DNA of 64,000 bases, from NCBI RefSeq assembly GCF_003057875.1, contig NZ_PYXZ01000001.1, positions 558,001 through 622,000 of the forward strand. Reading direction: 5' to 3'. The notes below the pieces were generated by a model. That model was not told the DNA's origin and made no database searches. It saw only the letters and a list, made by a program, of their open reading frames with translations. This document shows, one piece after another, positions 1 to 10,021 of this stretch. The position numbers and the translations under genes were made by a program. Positions within the stretch are counted from its first letter, which is position 1. Each line of letters opens with the position of its first letter. The stretch comes from Nocardioides currus (lineage in GTDB: Bacteria > Actinomycetota > Actinomycetes > Propionibacteriales > Nocardioidaceae).

Positions 1-38
1 ACGCCGACCGCGGCCGGTTGGTTGCCGAGACCGGGACC

Positions 39-44
39 TAGGAT
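39..44 (+). promoter_or_regulatory. -10 box of leaderless rarD promoter
   Basis: TAGGAT ends 6 nt before the GTG at 51, so the transcript should start at or next to the start codon. The same arrangement recurs before many genes here. No clear -35 box is visible. Confidence 0.5.
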
Positions 45-50
45 CGGCGG

Positions 51-959
51 GTGCCTGAGGCTCGCAAGGGGATCGTGTTCGGGGCACTCGCCTACGCCCT
101 GTGGGGCCTCTTCCCGCTCTACTGGCCCCTGCTCGAGCCCGCCGGGGCGGTCGAGATCCTGGCCCACCGCATCGTCTGGTCGGCCGTGACGATGGCGATC
201 ATCGTGGTCGCCCTCCGCCGGGGCGCCGCCGTGCGGGCCGTGCTGCGCAACCGCCGCCAGCTCACGCTGCTGAGCGTCGCGGCGGTGGTCATCTCGTTCA
301 ACTGGGCGACCTACATCTACGGCGTCAACAACGACCGGGTCGTCGAGGCGTCGCTGGGCTACTTCATCAACCCGCTGGTCACCGTGCTGATGGGCGTCTT
401 CATCCTCTCCGAGCAGCTGCGCCGGCTGCAGTGGATCGCCCTCGGGATCGCCACGCTCGCCGTCGTGGTGCTGACGATCGACTACGGCCGGCCGCCGTGG
501 GTCGCCCTCGTCCTCGCCTTCTCCTTCGGCACCTACGGCCTGGCCAAGAAGCAGGCCGGTGTCGGTCCGGTCGAGAGCCTGACGATCGAGACCATGGTCC
601 TCGCGCCGATCGCGGGGGCGTACGTCGCGTGGCTGGTCGCCACCGGCGGCTCCCACCTCGGCGCGGAGGGGCTGGGGCACGCGCTGCTCTTCACCACGAC
701 CGGGATCGTCACCGCGATCCCGCTGATGCTCTTCGGCGCGGCAGCGATCCGGGTGCCCCTGGTCGCGCTCGGACTGCTGCAGTACCTCGCACCGATCATC
801 CAGTTCGCACTCGGCGTGCTGGTCTTCCACGAGGACATGCCCTCGGGCCGCTGGGTCGGCTTCGGGCTGGTGTGGGTCGCACTGGTGGTCTTCACCGTCG
901 AGACGATCAACCACCGCCGACGCCAGCTGCGGCTGGTGACCGAGGCGAGCGCCTGCTAG
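51..959 (+). CDS. rarD: RarD-type EamA permease
   Basis: Predicted inner-membrane permease of the drug/metabolite transporter superfamily, RarD branch. The 302 residues are the family's usual length and are hydrophobic throughout, consistent with ten helices in two EamA repeats. The N-terminal segment (residues about 8-26, with ALWGLFPLYW) is characteristic of RarD. The GTG at 51 was chosen because a TAGGAT box sits 6 nt upstream, giving a leaderless start. RarD was named after a chloramphenicol-resistance phenotype, but the substrate is generally unknown. The 3' end overlaps the convergent small membrane gene by 4 nt. It is not obviously functionally linked to its neighbours. The family assignment is confident; the substrate is not. 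Confidence 0.9.
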   Translation: MPEARKGIVFGALAYALWGLFPLYWPLLEPAGAVEILAHRIVWSAVTMAIIVVALRRGAAVRAVLRNRRQLTLLSVAAVVISFNWATYIYGVNNDRVVEASLGYFINPLVTVLMGVFILSEQLRRLQWIALGIATLAVVVLTIDYGRPPWVALVLAFSFGTYGLAKKQAGVGPVESLTIETMVLAPIAGAYVAWLVATGGSHLGAEGLGHALLFTTTGIVTAIPLMLFGAAAIRVPLVALGLLQYLAPIIQFALGVLVFHEDMPSGRWVGFGLVWVALVVFTVETINHRRRQLRLVTEASAC

Positions 960-1237
960 CCGGACGCCGTCGCGCGGAAGACGAGCATCATCACCACGAC
1001 GACGCCCACCGCGGCGAGGCTGAGGCCGGCGAGCACCGGGTCGGCCTCCAGCGACCCCTTGGCGACGTACCTCCTGCGCGCCACCTCCCAGAAGACGGCG
1101 ATGAACGCGAACCCCAGGCCCGCGCTCAGCCACCGCACGATCGCGGGCTGGTCGGGCACGACGGTGGCGACCTTGACCAGGCACAGGACGGCGAGGACGC
1201 CGAAGAGACCGGAGGCGACGACGAACAGGGCGCGCAT
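956..1237 (-). CDS. small three-helix membrane protein, unknown function
   Basis: A 93-residue protein with hydrophobic segments at about 3-23, 36-50 and 67-88 and a basic loop (RRRY) between the second and third. I do not recognise a family. The ATG at 1237 is preferred to upstream in-frame codons because hydrophobic protein-like sequence begins there, while the upstream extension has no such character. It converges with rarD and its stop overlaps the rarD stop by 4 nt. The neighbours give no clue to its role. Confidence 0.65.
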   Translation of the reverse strand: MRALFVVASGLFGVLAVLCLVKVATVVPDQPAIVRWLSAGLGFAFIAVFWEVARRRYVAKGSLEADPVLAGLSLAAVGVVVVMMLVFRATASG

Positions 1238-1301
1238 GCAGGCATGGTTGCACGCCCCGCTGGGTAGGCCTGCCACCACACGACGCAGAGGGAGACGAGC
1301 A

Positions 1302-2345
1302 GTGCGCCTGGAACCGAAGAACATCCACGAGCTCGCGGCGGACCGCATGAGCGACCAGGCCGGGTGGGTGGGCGTCGCCAAGACGTCCTACATCCCCAAC
1401 AACCTGGCCTCGTTCGACCCCGGCAACGAGGGGCTGATCGGGATGCTGATGCACCAGCACGACGGCAACGTGCAGCAGATGCTCGACAACGCCGCCGCCG
1501 GCCAGCGCCTGCTCGAGACGGTGTCGGGCAAGCTCGACGAGCTGTTCGCGCTCTACGAGGCGACCGACGACGACGAGGCCGTGCGCTTCGGCCACCTGCT
1601 CGACGGCCTCGGCGGCGACCCGCAGTTCCAGTCCGGCCCGCCGCTGGGCACCCCCGGCTCGCCGGCCAGCTTCCCGCCCGACCCGCCCAACCTGCGCCGG
1701 GCCGTGCCGATGGAGGGCATCCCCGACCCGGTGATGATGCTGATCAAGATGGGCGGCGACTTCGTCAGCCCGTCGTTCTACATCCTGGGCATCATCAAGC
1801 TCGCCTGCGGGGTCGACCCGATCCAGTGGTTCACCAGGGAGATGATCGGCGACTACCAGTCCGTCTCCGAGGCGGGCGACGCGGTCCGCGCGCTCGGCGA
1901 GTTCTACGCCCAGCTCTCGGGGCACCTCACCACCGACGCCGGCATCCTCTTCGACCGCTGGCAGGGGGTGGCCGCCGACGCCGCGACCCCCTACTGGCGC
2001 GAGTTCACCGATCTCTTCGCCCAGCAGGAGGGGCCCTACTCCGAGATGGCCGGGCAGTACGACCAGTTCGCCTGGGCCTGCTTCTTCGGCGCCCAGGCGG
2101 TCTACGACGCCATCACCATGCTCATCGACTACGCGATCGAGACCGTGCTGGAGCTGATCGCCGGCGCCGCGGGGCTGTCCACCGGCCCCGGCGACATCGC
2201 GATCGTGGCGATCTTCGAGGCGTGGAAGGCGGTCACCGCGATCCACGGCATCGTGTGCGCCTCGTGCTTCGCGCTGGTCGCGGTGATGACCGGCATCGCC
2301 GCCTCCGCGAGCAGCGTCTCCCTCTCCACCTTCAAGGACGGCTGA
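1302..2345 (+). CDS. WXG-motif helical protein, type VII secretion-like
   Basis: A 347-residue protein of unknown function that resembles type VII (ESX) substrates. Residues about 45-90 form an EspC/WXG100-like helical stretch ending in an acidic turn. A proline-rich linker follows at 112-135. A second helical region carries W220-Q221-G222 followed by AADAA and YW, the spacing expected of a WXG turn. Two hydrophobic segments near 265-300 and 310-340 suggest membrane contact. There is no signal peptide. The GTG at 1302 has a good purine-rich site (GAGGGAGACGAG) just upstream; a longer reading frame to 1059 lacks protein-like sequence. The next gene begins 3 nt downstream, so the two form an operon. 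No EccC ATPase or other ESX core gene is in the window. The motif is seen; the secretion role is inferred. Confidence 0.7.
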   Translation: MRLEPKNIHELAADRMSDQAGWVGVAKTSYIPNNLASFDPGNEGLIGMLMHQHDGNVQQMLDNAAAGQRLLETVSGKLDELFALYEATDDDEAVRFGHLLDGLGGDPQFQSGPPLGTPGSPASFPPDPPNLRRAVPMEGIPDPVMMLIKMGGDFVSPSFYILGIIKLACGVDPIQWFTREMIGDYQSVSEAGDAVRALGEFYAQLSGHLTTDAGILFDRWQGVAADAATPYWREFTDLFAQQEGPYSEMAGQYDQFAWACFFGAQAVYDAITMLIDYAIETVLELIAGAAGLSTGPGDIAIVAIFEAWKAVTAIHGIVCASCFALVAVMTGIAASASSVSLSTFKDG

Positions 2346-2348
2346 GGC

Positions 2349-2729
2349 ATGGACGAGGACGACCTCGCCCCCGACCACCTGCTGGTGCAGTTCACCCGCG
2401 GCGACCAGACGCGTGCCCGCTACCTGCGGTCCCGGCTGTCGCAGGTCGCCGACCGCACCTCCGACCCCGAGCTGGCCGACGCGCTGCGCGACGTCGCCGC
2501 CGGCCGGCGCTCGATGCGCGAGCTGGGCCAGAGCGAGGTGTTCGGCCGGCACGGCGCGGTGGCCCACGACAAGTACGTCGAGCGCACCGCCGACCGCTCC
2601 GCCCAGGACCGGCTGCGCGACCAGAACCTCGCGGCCGAGGAGATGCAGCACGTCATGGGCGTGCGGCTCGAGGAGATCAGGCGGCGGTTCGAGGAGAGCG
2701 TCGGCCGGCGGGTCGAACCTCCGGACTGA
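2349..2729 (+). CDS. charged helical partner protein, unknown function
   Basis: A 126-residue, highly charged and probably all-helical soluble protein, rich in Arg, Glu and Asp with heptad-like spacing in its C-terminal third (about 85-120). No signal peptide, cysteines or known domain is visible. It starts 3 nt after the stop of the WXG-motif gene, so the two are almost certainly co-translated. Small acidic or charged partners are common next to WXG-type proteins as chaperones or co-substrates, which is the only hint of function. I do not recognise the family. Confidence 0.65.
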   Translation: MDEDDLAPDHLLVQFTRGDQTRARYLRSRLSQVADRTSDPELADALRDVAAGRRSMRELGQSEVFGRHGAVAHDKYVERTADRSAQDRLRDQNLAAEEMQHVMGVRLEEIRRRFEESVGRRVEPPD

Positions 2730-2757
2730 CGCTGCGGTCGGGTGCCGTCACCGCGGT

Positions 2758-2810
2758 GGTGGCGGCACATCACGCCGTACGGCGACGTTCACTCGCGATC
2801 TGCCGCCACC
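2758..2810. terminator. fold-back structure between convergent genes
   Basis: GGTGGCGGCA (2758-2767) and its exact complement TGCCGCCACC (2801-2810) bracket a perfect 12-bp palindrome, CGCCGTACGGCG (2773-2784). It lies in the 126-bp gap between convergent genes, where a bidirectional transcription stop is expected. There is no T-run, so intrinsic termination is uncertain. Confidence 0.4.
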
Positions 2811-2855
2811 CGCTCTCGGACCGGCGCCATCAGCGCATCCGGTGGCGCGGGTCCG

Positions 2856-3863
2856 CTACGCCGAGCGGGTGGCGACGGTGTCGGCGAACGACTCGAGCGC
2901 GGTGCGGACCGAACCGGGCTCGAGGGCGGCCAGCAGCGACTTGGCGGTCGTGGCCTGGGCCAGGACGTAGGCCCGGGCCTCGTCCATCGCGGGGTGCTTG
3001 CGCAGCAGGTCGAGCGCCTCGGCGTGCAGGTCGTCGTCGGCGAGGTCGGCGGCGAGCAGCTCGAGCAACCGGGCGTCGGCCGGGTCGGTGGACGCCTTGG
3101 CCATCAGCACCGGCAGCGTCGGCACGCCCTCGCGCAGGTCGGTGCCGGGCGTCTTGCCGGACTCGTCCGACTCGGAGGCGATGTCGAGGATGTCGTCGGA
3201 GAGCTGGAAGGCGGAGCCGACGATCTCGCCGTACGCCCGCAGCGCGTCACGCACCTCGGGGCTCGAACCGCCGAACATGGCGCCGTAGAGCGCGGAGGTG
3301 GCGATCAGGGAGCCGGTCTTGCCGGCCACGACCTCGAGGTAGTGGGCGAGCGGGTCCTCATCGGGACCGGGCTCGACGGTCTCGAGGATCTGGCCCTCGA
3401 CCAGGCGCGTGAAGGTGCGGGCCTGGATGCGCACGGCGTCGGGTCCGAGGTCGGCCGTCAGCTCCGAGGAGCGGCCGAACAGGAAGTCGCCGGTCAGGAT
3501 GGCGACGTGGTTGTCCCAGCGGGCGTTGGCCGTGTCGGCGCCGCGACGCAGGTCGGCCTCGTCCATGACGTCGTCGTGGTAGAGCGAGGCGACGTGGGTC
3601 AGCTCGACGACGCAGGCAGCGGTGAGGACCTCGTCGCTGGCCGGGGTCGGGCCGGTCTCCGCGGCGAGCAGCACCAGCAGCGGGCGGAACCGCTTGCCGC
3701 CGGCCGCCATCAGGTGCTCGGCGGCCTTCGAGACGTAGTCGATCCGGCTCTGGCAGTGCTCGGCGAGCATCTCCTCGACCCGCGCGAGGCGACCGGTGAG
3801 ACGCTCGGCGAGCTCCGCGTCGTCGACAGGAAGCGCCAGGGCGGAGCTGGGAGAGGTGGTCAC
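2856..3863 (-). CDS. trans-polyprenyl diphosphate synthase
   Basis: Elongates allylic diphosphates with isopentenyl diphosphate; here most likely the maker of the menaquinone side chain. The 335 residues carry both aspartate-rich motifs of the family: D97-D-V-M-D101 (first DDxxD) and D223-D-I-L-D227 (second), with the GGKRFRPLL segment at 55-64. The GTG at 3863 overlaps the nuoN stop by 4 nt, so the gene is translationally coupled to the end of the nuo operon. Co-transcription with complex I and the many men genes nearby support a respiratory-quinone role. Product chain length cannot be read from sequence alone; geranylgeranyl or longer products are possible. Confidence 0.92.
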   Translation of the reverse strand: MTTSPSSALALPVDDAELAERLTGRLARVEEMLAEHCQSRIDYVSKAAEHLMAAGGKRFRPLLVLLAAETGPTPASDEVLTAACVVELTHVASLYHDDVMDEADLRRGADTANARWDNHVAILTGDFLFGRSSELTADLGPDAVRIQARTFTRLVEGQILETVEPGPDEDPLAHYLEVVAGKTGSLIATSALYGAMFGGSSPEVRDALRAYGEIVGSAFQLSDDILDIASESDESGKTPGTDLREGVPTLPVLMAKASTDPADARLLELLAADLADDDLHAEALDLLRKHPAMDEARAYVLAQATTAKSLLAALEPGSVRTALESFADTVATRSA

Positions 3864-5452
3864 CTGAGGAATTGTCCCGCAAGCCCGGCCAGATCGAGCA
3901 ACGGGCCCGGCACGATCCCGAGCATGAGCGTCGCGGCTGCCCCCAGCGCGATGGTCGTGGCGGTCAGGACGGACGGGTAGACGACGCTCGGGCCGTCGCC
4001 GACCGGCTCGTCGAAGTACATCGCCTTGATCACCCGGATGTAGAAGAAGGCGGCGATGATGCTGGCCAGGATCCCCACCACGACGACCGGCCATGCCCCG
4101 GCCGCGAGCGCCACGGAGAAGACCGCGAGCTTGCCGACGAAGCCGGACGTCAGCGGGATGCCGGCCATCGCCAGCAGGAAGAACGCGAAGGCCGCGGCCA
4201 CGACCGGCGACTCCTTGCCCAGCCCGGCCCAGCGGTCGAGCGAGGTGACCTCGCCGCCCGAGTCGCGCACGAGGCTGACGATGGCGAAGGCGCCGAGCAC
4301 CACGAAGCCGTACGTCGCGAGGTAGAACAGCACCGCCTGCAGCGCGCTCACCTCGCCGGGCGCCAGGTCCGCGCTGGCCTGCACGCCGAGGAAGCCGGTC
4401 AGGATGAAGCCGGTGTGCGCCACCGAGGAGTAGGCCAGCATCCGCTTCACGTCGTTCTGGGTGATCGCCAGGATCGCGCCGACGATCATCGTCAGGATCG
4501 CGACGATCCACATCATCGGCTGCCACGACCAGCGGTCGGCCCCGAAGGCGACGTAGAACAGGCGCAGCAGCGCACCGAAGGCCGCGACCTTGGTCCCGGC
4601 GGCCATGAAGGCGGTGACCGGGGTCGGGGCGCCCTGGTAGACGTCGGGCGTCCACGCCTGGAAGGGCACGGCGCCGATCTTGAAGAGCAGGCCGACGCTG
4701 AGCAGGCCCATGCCGATCAGCAGCAGCGAGGAGTTGCCCGTGTCGTTGCGCACGGACTCGTTGATGGCCGTGAAGTCCATCGACCCGGCGTAGCCGTAGA
4801 CCAGCGCGACGCCGTACAGGAAGAAGCCGGAGGAGAAGGCGCCGAGGAGGAAGTACTTCAGCGCCGCCTCCTGGCTGAGCAGGCGGCGACGACGCGCCAG
4901 TCCGCAGAGGAGGTAGAGCGGGAGGGAGAGCACCTCGAGGCCGACGAACATGGTCAGCAGGTCGTTGGCCGCCGGGAAGAGCAGCATGCCGAAGACCGCG
5001 AACATCAGCAGCGGGTAGACCTCGGTGTGGTCGAGGCCCCTCGAGCCGGCCTCGCGCTCGGCCTCCGAGCCGGGCAGCGCGGCCGCCTGGCCGGCGAACG
5101 CCGAGACGCCGCCGTCGAGGTGGCGCTCGGCGAAGAGCAGCACGCCCGCGACGGCGAGGACCAGGATGACGCCCCACAGGAACAGGGTGGGGCCGTCGAC
5201 GGCGATGGTGCCGCCGACCGCGAGGATGCCCCGGGCCGCACCGTCGGCGTACACCTCGACGTCCTGGCCGATCAGCACGACCGCCACGAGCGCGCCGATC
5301 AGACCGGCGAGGGCGAGCACGACCTGGGCGACGTAGCGCGCGGAGCGGGGCGCGAACGCCTCGACGACCACGCCGAGGCAGGCGACACCGAAGACGACGA
5401 GCAGCGGGAGCAGCTCGAAGTAGTCGATGACTGGCTTCACGAAGTCGGTCAC
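3860..5452 (-). CDS. nuoN: NADH-quinone oxidoreductase subunit N
   Basis: Antiporter-like membrane subunit of complex I; with L and M it forms the proton-pumping arm. The 530 residues are almost wholly hydrophobic. The conserved acidic residue of the proton channel is E173 (in GLEVLSLPLY) and the matching lysine is K258 (in LLFKIGAVPF). A hydrophilic insert at about 118-143 is longer than in Escherichia coli. It is the last nuo gene; the ATG at 5452 overlaps nuoM by 4 nt and its stop overlaps the prenyl synthase start. Confidence 0.97.
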   Translation of the reverse strand: MTDFVKPVIDYFELLPLLVVFGVACLGVVVEAFAPRSARYVAQVVLALAGLIGALVAVVLIGQDVEVYADGAARGILAVGGTIAVDGPTLFLWGVILVLAVAGVLLFAERHLDGGVSAFAGQAAALPGSEAEREAGSRGLDHTEVYPLLMFAVFGMLLFPAANDLLTMFVGLEVLSLPLYLLCGLARRRRLLSQEAALKYFLLGAFSSGFFLYGVALVYGYAGSMDFTAINESVRNDTGNSSLLLIGMGLLSVGLLFKIGAVPFQAWTPDVYQGAPTPVTAFMAAGTKVAAFGALLRLFYVAFGADRWSWQPMMWIVAILTMIVGAILAITQNDVKRMLAYSSVAHTGFILTGFLGVQASADLAPGEVSALQAVLFYLATYGFVVLGAFAIVSLVRDSGGEVTSLDRWAGLGKESPVVAAAFAFFLLAMAGIPLTSGFVGKLAVFSVALAAGAWPVVVVGILASIIAAFFYIRVIKAMYFDEPVGDGPSVVYPSVLTATTIALGAAATLMLGIVPGPLLDLAGLAGQFLR

Positions 5453-6966
5453 GGCTGGCCTCCCTGCGCGCCGTCGGTGACGCCGACGCTGGTCATGATG
5501 TCGTCGACGTGCGGGTTGATCACGTCGAGCAAGGGCATCGGCGCGAAGCCGAAGAGCAGCAGCGCGAGGACGAGCGGCGCGAGCGTGCCGACCTCACGGG
5601 CGTCGAGGTCACGCATCCCCTCGACCCCGACGAAGTCGCCGCCCGGGCCGGTCATCGAGCGCTGGTAGGCCCAGAGGACGTAGATCGCGGCCAGCACGAT
5701 CGCGGTGACCGCGACGGCGCCGACCCACCACGCGTGCTCGAAGGCCGCGATGATGACCAGCATCTCCGAGACGAACGGCGAGAGGCCGGGCAGGCCGCAG
5801 GTCGCGAGACCGGCGATCAGGAACATCCCCGCCAGCACCGGCGCGACCTTCTCGGCTCCGCCGCCCATGGCCCGGATCGAGGCGGTGCCGCGACGGCGGA
5901 TGAGGTAGCCGGCGACCAGGAACAGCGCGGCCGTGCCGACGCCGTGGTTGACCATGTAGAGGATCGAGCCGGAGATGCCCTGGTTGTTGAAGACGAAGAT
6001 GCCGAGCACGATGAACCCGAAGTGCGACAGCGACGTCAGTCCGATCAGGCGGAGCAGGTCGTCCTGGCCGATGGCCACGAGTGCGCCGTACACGATCGAG
6101 ATCAGCGCGAGCACGACCACGACCGGCGTGGCCCACTGCGACGCGTCGGGCAGCAGGCCCAGGCAGAAGCGCAGCATCCCGAAGGTGCCGATCTTGTCGA
6201 GCACGCAGATGAGCAACACCGAGGTGCCGGTGGTGGCCTTCTCGGTGGTGTCGGCCAGCCAGGTGTGCACCGGGAACAGCGGCGCCTTGATCGCGAAGGC
6301 GACGAAGAAGCCGACGAACAGCCAGCGCTGTGTGATCGGGTCGATGTCGAGCGCGGCGAGGTCGCTGATCAGGAACGACGGCTTGCCGGCGTCGGCGGAG
6401 ACGACGTAGAGGCCCACGACGGACGCGAGCATCACGAGGCCGCCGGCCAGCTGGTAGATCAGGAACTTCATCGCCGCGCGCCCCCGACCGGAGCGACCGA
6501 AGCCGCCGACCAGGAAGTAGGCGGGGATGAGGGTGGCCTCGAAGACGACGTAGAAGAGGAAGACGTCGGTGGCGGTGAAGACGGCCAGCGACATCGCCTC
6601 GAGGGCGAGCACCCAGGCGACGAAGCCCGAGCTCCCGCCGTTGCCCTCGTCGTCGGCCTCGTGCCACGACGCGATGAGCACGATCGGCACCAGCGCGACG
6701 GTGAGCAGCACCATGACGAGCCCGAGGCCGTCGACGCCGAGGGCGTAGTGCACCCCGAGCGCCTCGATCCAGCTGTGGGTCTCGATCAGCTGCATGCCGC
6801 CGTCGAGGTCGTAGGAGGAGAAAGCGGCGATCGCGGCCCAGACCAGCGCCGCGCCGGAGGCGCCGAGGCCGACGAGCCGGGCCGTGGCACCGGGCAGGAA
6901 GGCCGACGCGATGGCTCCCACCAGGGGGATCGCGATCAGGATCGTCAGGAGCGGAAGGTCGTTCAT
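5449..6966 (-). CDS. nuoM: NADH-quinone oxidoreductase subunit M
   Basis: Second antiporter-like subunit of complex I, 505 residues. Key channel residues are present: E143 in [10 protein letters not shown] and K227 in [12 protein letters not shown]. The ATG at 6966 overlaps the nuoL stop by 4 nt, and the stop overlaps the nuoN start, which fixes both ends. Residues 103-113 form a short glycine-rich acidic loop between helices. Nothing suggests loss of function. Confidence 0.97.
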   Translation of the reverse strand: MNDLPLLTILIAIPLVGAIASAFLPGATARLVGLGASGAALVWAAIAAFSSYDLDGGMQLIETHSWIEALGVHYALGVDGLGLVMVLLTVALVPIVLIASWHEADDEGNGGSSGFVAWVLALEAMSLAVFTATDVFLFYVVFEATLIPAYFLVGGFGRSGRGRAAMKFLIYQLAGGLVMLASVVGLYVVSADAGKPSFLISDLAALDIDPITQRWLFVGFFVAFAIKAPLFPVHTWLADTTEKATTGTSVLLICVLDKIGTFGMLRFCLGLLPDASQWATPVVVVLALISIVYGALVAIGQDDLLRLIGLTSLSHFGFIVLGIFVFNNQGISGSILYMVNHGVGTAALFLVAGYLIRRRGTASIRAMGGGAEKVAPVLAGMFLIAGLATCGLPGLSPFVSEMLVIIAAFEHAWWVGAVAVTAIVLAAIYVLWAYQRSMTGPGGDFVGVEGMRDLDAREVGTLAPLVLALLLFGFAPMPLLDVINPHVDDIMTSVGVTDGAQGGQP

Positions 6967-8921
6967 GCGAGGTTCACCGCCAGCAGGGCCAGGACGACGA
7001 GGAGCACGCCGCCCAGCAGGGACAGGGCATAGGAGCGGACGAACCCGTTCTGGACGCGACGCAGGATCGTGGACAGGCCACCGACCCCGGCCGAGCCGCC
7101 CTCGACGACGCCGTCGACGCCGAACCGGTCGAAGGACGTCAGCCCCCCGACCAGCGAGCGGCCGGGCGAGACCACCAGGCCCTCGTTGATGGCGTCGCCG
7201 TACAGGTCGGCGCGCGCCGCGCGGGTGGCGAAGGAGACCTCGGTCGGGGCGACGCGCGGGATCTCCCGCCGCCCGACCAGCACCCAGGCGGCGCCGACAC
7301 CCACCGCGACCACCGCCACTGCGAGGAGGGTGATCACGATCGCGGGCAGCGGCGGCTCGTGGTGCTCGGCCGCGCCGGTGACCGGGGCGAGGAACTCGAC
7401 CACGAAGTCGCCGAGCAGCAGGACGCCGCCGAGGACCGACAGGGCCGCGAGGACGATGAGCGGGACCGTCATCAGCCTGGGCGACTCGTGCGGGTGCACG
7501 CCGTCCTCCCAGCGCTTCTCGCCGAAGAAGGTCATCAGCATCAGCCGGGTCATGTAGAAGCCGGTGATGCCGGCGCCCGCGAGCGCGCAGAGTCCGACGA
7601 CCCAGTTCTCGGCCAGTGCGGTCTCGATGATCTTGTCCTTGGACCAGAAGCCGGAGAAGCCGGGGAACCCGATGATCGCGAGGTAGCCCATCGCGAAGGT
7701 CAGGAAGGTGACCGGCATGTAGGTCCGCAGGCCGCCGTAGTGGCGCATGTCGACGTCGTCGTTCATGCCGTGCATGACCGACCCGGCGCCGAGGAACATG
7801 TTGGCCTTGAAGAAGCCGTGGGTGAGCAGGTGGAAGATCGCGAACGGGTAGCCCGCGACGCCGAGCCCGGCGGCCAGCATCATGTAGCCGATCTGGCTCA
7901 TCGTGGAGCCGGCGAGGGCCTTCTTGATGTCGTCCTTCGCGCAGCCGAGGATCGCGCCCCACAGCAGCGTGACCGTCGCGACGATGACCACCACGGTCTG
8001 CGCGACCGGCGTCAGCTCGTAGATGAAGTTGGAGCGGACCACGAGGTAGACGCCGGCGGTGACCATGGTCGCCGCGTGGATGAGGGCCGAGACCGGGGTC
8101 GGGCCCTCCATCGCGTCGAGCAGCCAGGCCTGGAGCGGCACCTGCGCGGACTTGCCGCACGCGCCCAGGAGCAGCAGCAGTCCGAGCGCGTTGAGCGTCG
8201 ACTGCGACGCGCTGCCGGTCTGCTCGCTGATCACCGCGAAGTCGGTGCTGCCGAAGGTGGTGAACATCAAGGCGATGGCGAGCGAGAGGCCGATGTCGCC
8301 GACGCGGTTGATGACGAAGGCCTTCTTCGCGGCCGCGGCGGCGGAGTGCTTGTGCTGCCAGAAGCCGATCAGGAGGTACGACGCCAGGCCGACGCCCTCC
8401 CAGCCGAGGAACACCACGAGGTAGTTGGCGCCCAGGACGAGCACGAGCATCGCGGCGACGAACAGGTTGAGGTAGCCGAAGAAGCGGCGGCGGCGCTCGT
8501 CGTGCTCCATGTAGCCGATGGAGTAGACGTGGATCAGCGACCCGACGCCGGTGATCAGCAGCAGGAAGAGCGCGGACAGCGGGTCGTAGAGCAGGTCGAG
8601 GCCGACGTCGAGCCCGCCGACCTGGAACCAGGTGAAGAGGTGCTGGCCGATCTGGCGCTCGCTCTCCTCCCGGCCCAGCAGGGAGACGAACAGCGTCAGG
8701 CTGAGCGCGAAGGAGCCGACCGCGGTCGCGGTGCCGATCCAGTGGCCGACCTTGTCGAGGGCGCCCTTGGCCAGGGCGCCGCCGGCGAGGAGCACGACGG
8801 CACCGAGCAGGGGCAGGGCGATGATCAGCCACAGCCAGGAGAAGACGCCGTCGGCGGCGATCGGGTGCACGACCGGGATCTCGTGTCCCTCGGCGGCGCG
8901 CGCGATTGTTTGCAGTGTCAC
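6963..8921 (-). CDS. nuoL: NADH-quinone oxidoreductase subunit L
   Basis: Distal antiporter-like subunit of complex I, which also carries the long lateral helix. The 652 residues are the expected length. Channel residues E175 (in [11 protein letters not shown]) and K257 (in [14 protein letters not shown]) are intact. The start is a GTG at 8921, 10 nt after the nuoK stop. The stop overlaps the nuoM start by 4 nt. The C-terminal third contains the lateral-helix region and a last transmembrane anchor. Confidence 0.97.
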   Translation of the reverse strand: MTLQTIARAAEGHEIPVVHPIAADGVFSWLWLIIALPLLGAVVLLAGGALAKGALDKVGHWIGTATAVGSFALSLTLFVSLLGREESERQIGQHLFTWFQVGGLDVGLDLLYDPLSALFLLLITGVGSLIHVYSIGYMEHDERRRRFFGYLNLFVAAMLVLVLGANYLVVFLGWEGVGLASYLLIGFWQHKHSAAAAAKKAFVINRVGDIGLSLAIALMFTTFGSTDFAVISEQTGSASQSTLNALGLLLLLGACGKSAQVPLQAWLLDAMEGPTPVSALIHAATMVTAGVYLVVRSNFIYELTPVAQTVVVIVATVTLLWGAILGCAKDDIKKALAGSTMSQIGYMMLAAGLGVAGYPFAIFHLLTHGFFKANMFLGAGSVMHGMNDDVDMRHYGGLRTYMPVTFLTFAMGYLAIIGFPGFSGFWSKDKIIETALAENWVVGLCALAGAGITGFYMTRLMLMTFFGEKRWEDGVHPHESPRLMTVPLIVLAALSVLGGVLLLGDFVVEFLAPVTGAAEHHEPPLPAIVITLLAVAVVAVGVGAAWVLVGRREIPRVAPTEVSFATRAARADLYGDAINEGLVVSPGRSLVGGLTSFDRFGVDGVVEGGSAGVGGLSTILRRVQNGFVRSYALSLLGGVLLVVLALLAVNLA

Positions 8922-8931
8922 GTCAGGCCCC

Positions 8932-9225
8932 TCAGTACTTCAGCAGACTGGCGTCGTCGACCGAGGCCGAGCGTCGGGTGCGGAAGATGGTCATGATGAT
9001 CGCGAGGCCGATCACGACCTCGGCGGCAGCCACCACCATCACGAAGAAGGCGGCGATCTGCCCGTCGAGGTTGCCGTGCTGCTTGGCGAAGGTGACGAGC
9101 GCGAGGTTGGAGGCGTTGAGCATGAGCTCGATGCACATGAACACGACGATCGCGTTGCGGCGCACGAGCACGCCGACGCAGCCGATCGTGAACAGGATCG
9201 CGGACAGGACGATGTAGTGGGTCAC
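8932..9225 (-). CDS. nuoK: NADH-quinone oxidoreductase subunit K
   Basis: Small three-helix membrane subunit of complex I, 97 residues. The two membrane glutamates needed for proton transfer in the family are present as E33 (in [11 protein letters not shown]) and E69 (in [11 protein letters not shown]). It starts with GTG at 9225. Unlike most nuo junctions here, it does not overlap the gene before it: a 67-bp spacer belonging to a dispersed repeat family separates it from nuoJ and supplies its ribosome binding site. Confidence 0.97.
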   Translation of the reverse strand: MTHYIVLSAILFTIGCVGVLVRRNAIVVFMCIELMLNASNLALVTFAKQHGNLDGQIAAFFVMVVAAAEVVIGLAIIMTIFRTRRSASVDDASLLKY

Positions 9226-9292
9226 TCCGGGCCCCCTCGGAGCTGTTCGGCGGACGAGCGAAGCGGAGGAGTCGAAGAACTTCGAGGGGTGC
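9226..9292 (-). repeat. intercistronic repeat, copy A (nuoJ-nuoK)
   Basis: This 67-bp spacer is related to the spacers at 56316-56380 (hemA-hemC) and 58763-58823 (acyl-CoA synthetase - glutaredoxin). Read on the minus strand, all three share CACCCC shortly after the upstream stop, then CTCCTCCGC, then CCGAACA, then a G-rich ribosome binding site ending at a GTG start. The CTCCTC segment could pair with GAGGGG of the binding site. See findings. Confidence 0.75.
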
Positions 9293-10021
9293 TCACTGCT
9301 CCTCGTCCTCCTTCACGACCGCGGGCATGGACCGGACGACGCCGCGAGCGGCGAGCACCCGCGAGACCGAGGCCTCCGACGCGGTGCCGTCGGGCAGCAG
9401 GGCCGGGGTGTCCACCGCGTTGTGGCGGGCGTAGACGCCGGGCGCGGCCAGCGGACCGAGGTGCTTGCCGTGCTCGGCGTAGTCGCGCATCCGCTGGGCG
9501 GCGATCGAGGCCTGCGTCGCCTTGGGCGTCAGGCGCTCGCGGTGGGCGAGCACCATGGCGCCGATCGCGGCGGTGATCAGCAGCGCGCTGGTGGCCTCGA
9601 AGGCGAAGACGTAGCGGCTGAAGAGGATGTTGGCGATCTGCTCGATGTTGCCGCCGGTGTTGGCCTCGTCGAGGCCCACGGCGGTGCCGAGCGTGACCTG
9701 CGAGAGGCCGATCACCAGGACCAGCCCGAGGACCAGGCCGAAGACGGCGGCCAGCACGCGCTGGCCGCGGATCGTCTCCACGACCGAGTCGGACGCGTCG
9801 ACCCCGACCAGCATCAGCACGAACAGGAAGAGCATCAGGATCGCGCCGGTGTAGACGATGATCTGCACCGCGAACAGGAACGGCGCCTCGAGGACGGCGT
9901 ACAGGACGGCCAGGCTGATCATGACCACGGCCAGCAGCAGCGCGGCGTGCACGGCCTTGCGGACGAACAGGATGCCGAGGGCCGCGACCACCATGATCGG
10001 GGCGAGGATCCAGAAGGTCAT
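9293..10021 (-). CDS. nuoJ: NADH-quinone oxidoreductase subunit J
   Basis: Membrane subunit of complex I with five predicted helices in the first ~165 residues. The total of 242 residues is longer than the E. coli protein because of a soluble C-terminal tail (about 170-242), as in other actinobacteria. The ATG at 10021 overlaps the nuoI stop by 4 nt. The helix-3 region ([16 protein letters not shown]) is the conserved NuoJ signature containing the pi-bulge helix. Confidence 0.96.
   Translation of the reverse strand: MTFWILAPIMVVAALGILFVRKAVHAALLLAVVMISLAVLYAVLEAPFLFAVQIIVYTGAILMLFLFVLMLVGVDASDSVVETIRGQRVLAAVFGLVLGLVLVIGLSQVTLGTAVGLDEANTGGNIEQIANILFSRYVFAFEATSALLITAAIGAMVLAHRERLTPKATQASIAAQRMRDYAEHGKHLGPLAAPGVYARHNAVDTPALLPDGTASEASVSRVLAARGVVRSMPAVVKEDEEQ

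Noticed and set aside
3872..5668. Long plus-strand frame opposite nuoN
   Set aside because: Its His/Glu/Arg-rich, domain-free translation is a shadow of nuoN, which has clear channel residues.
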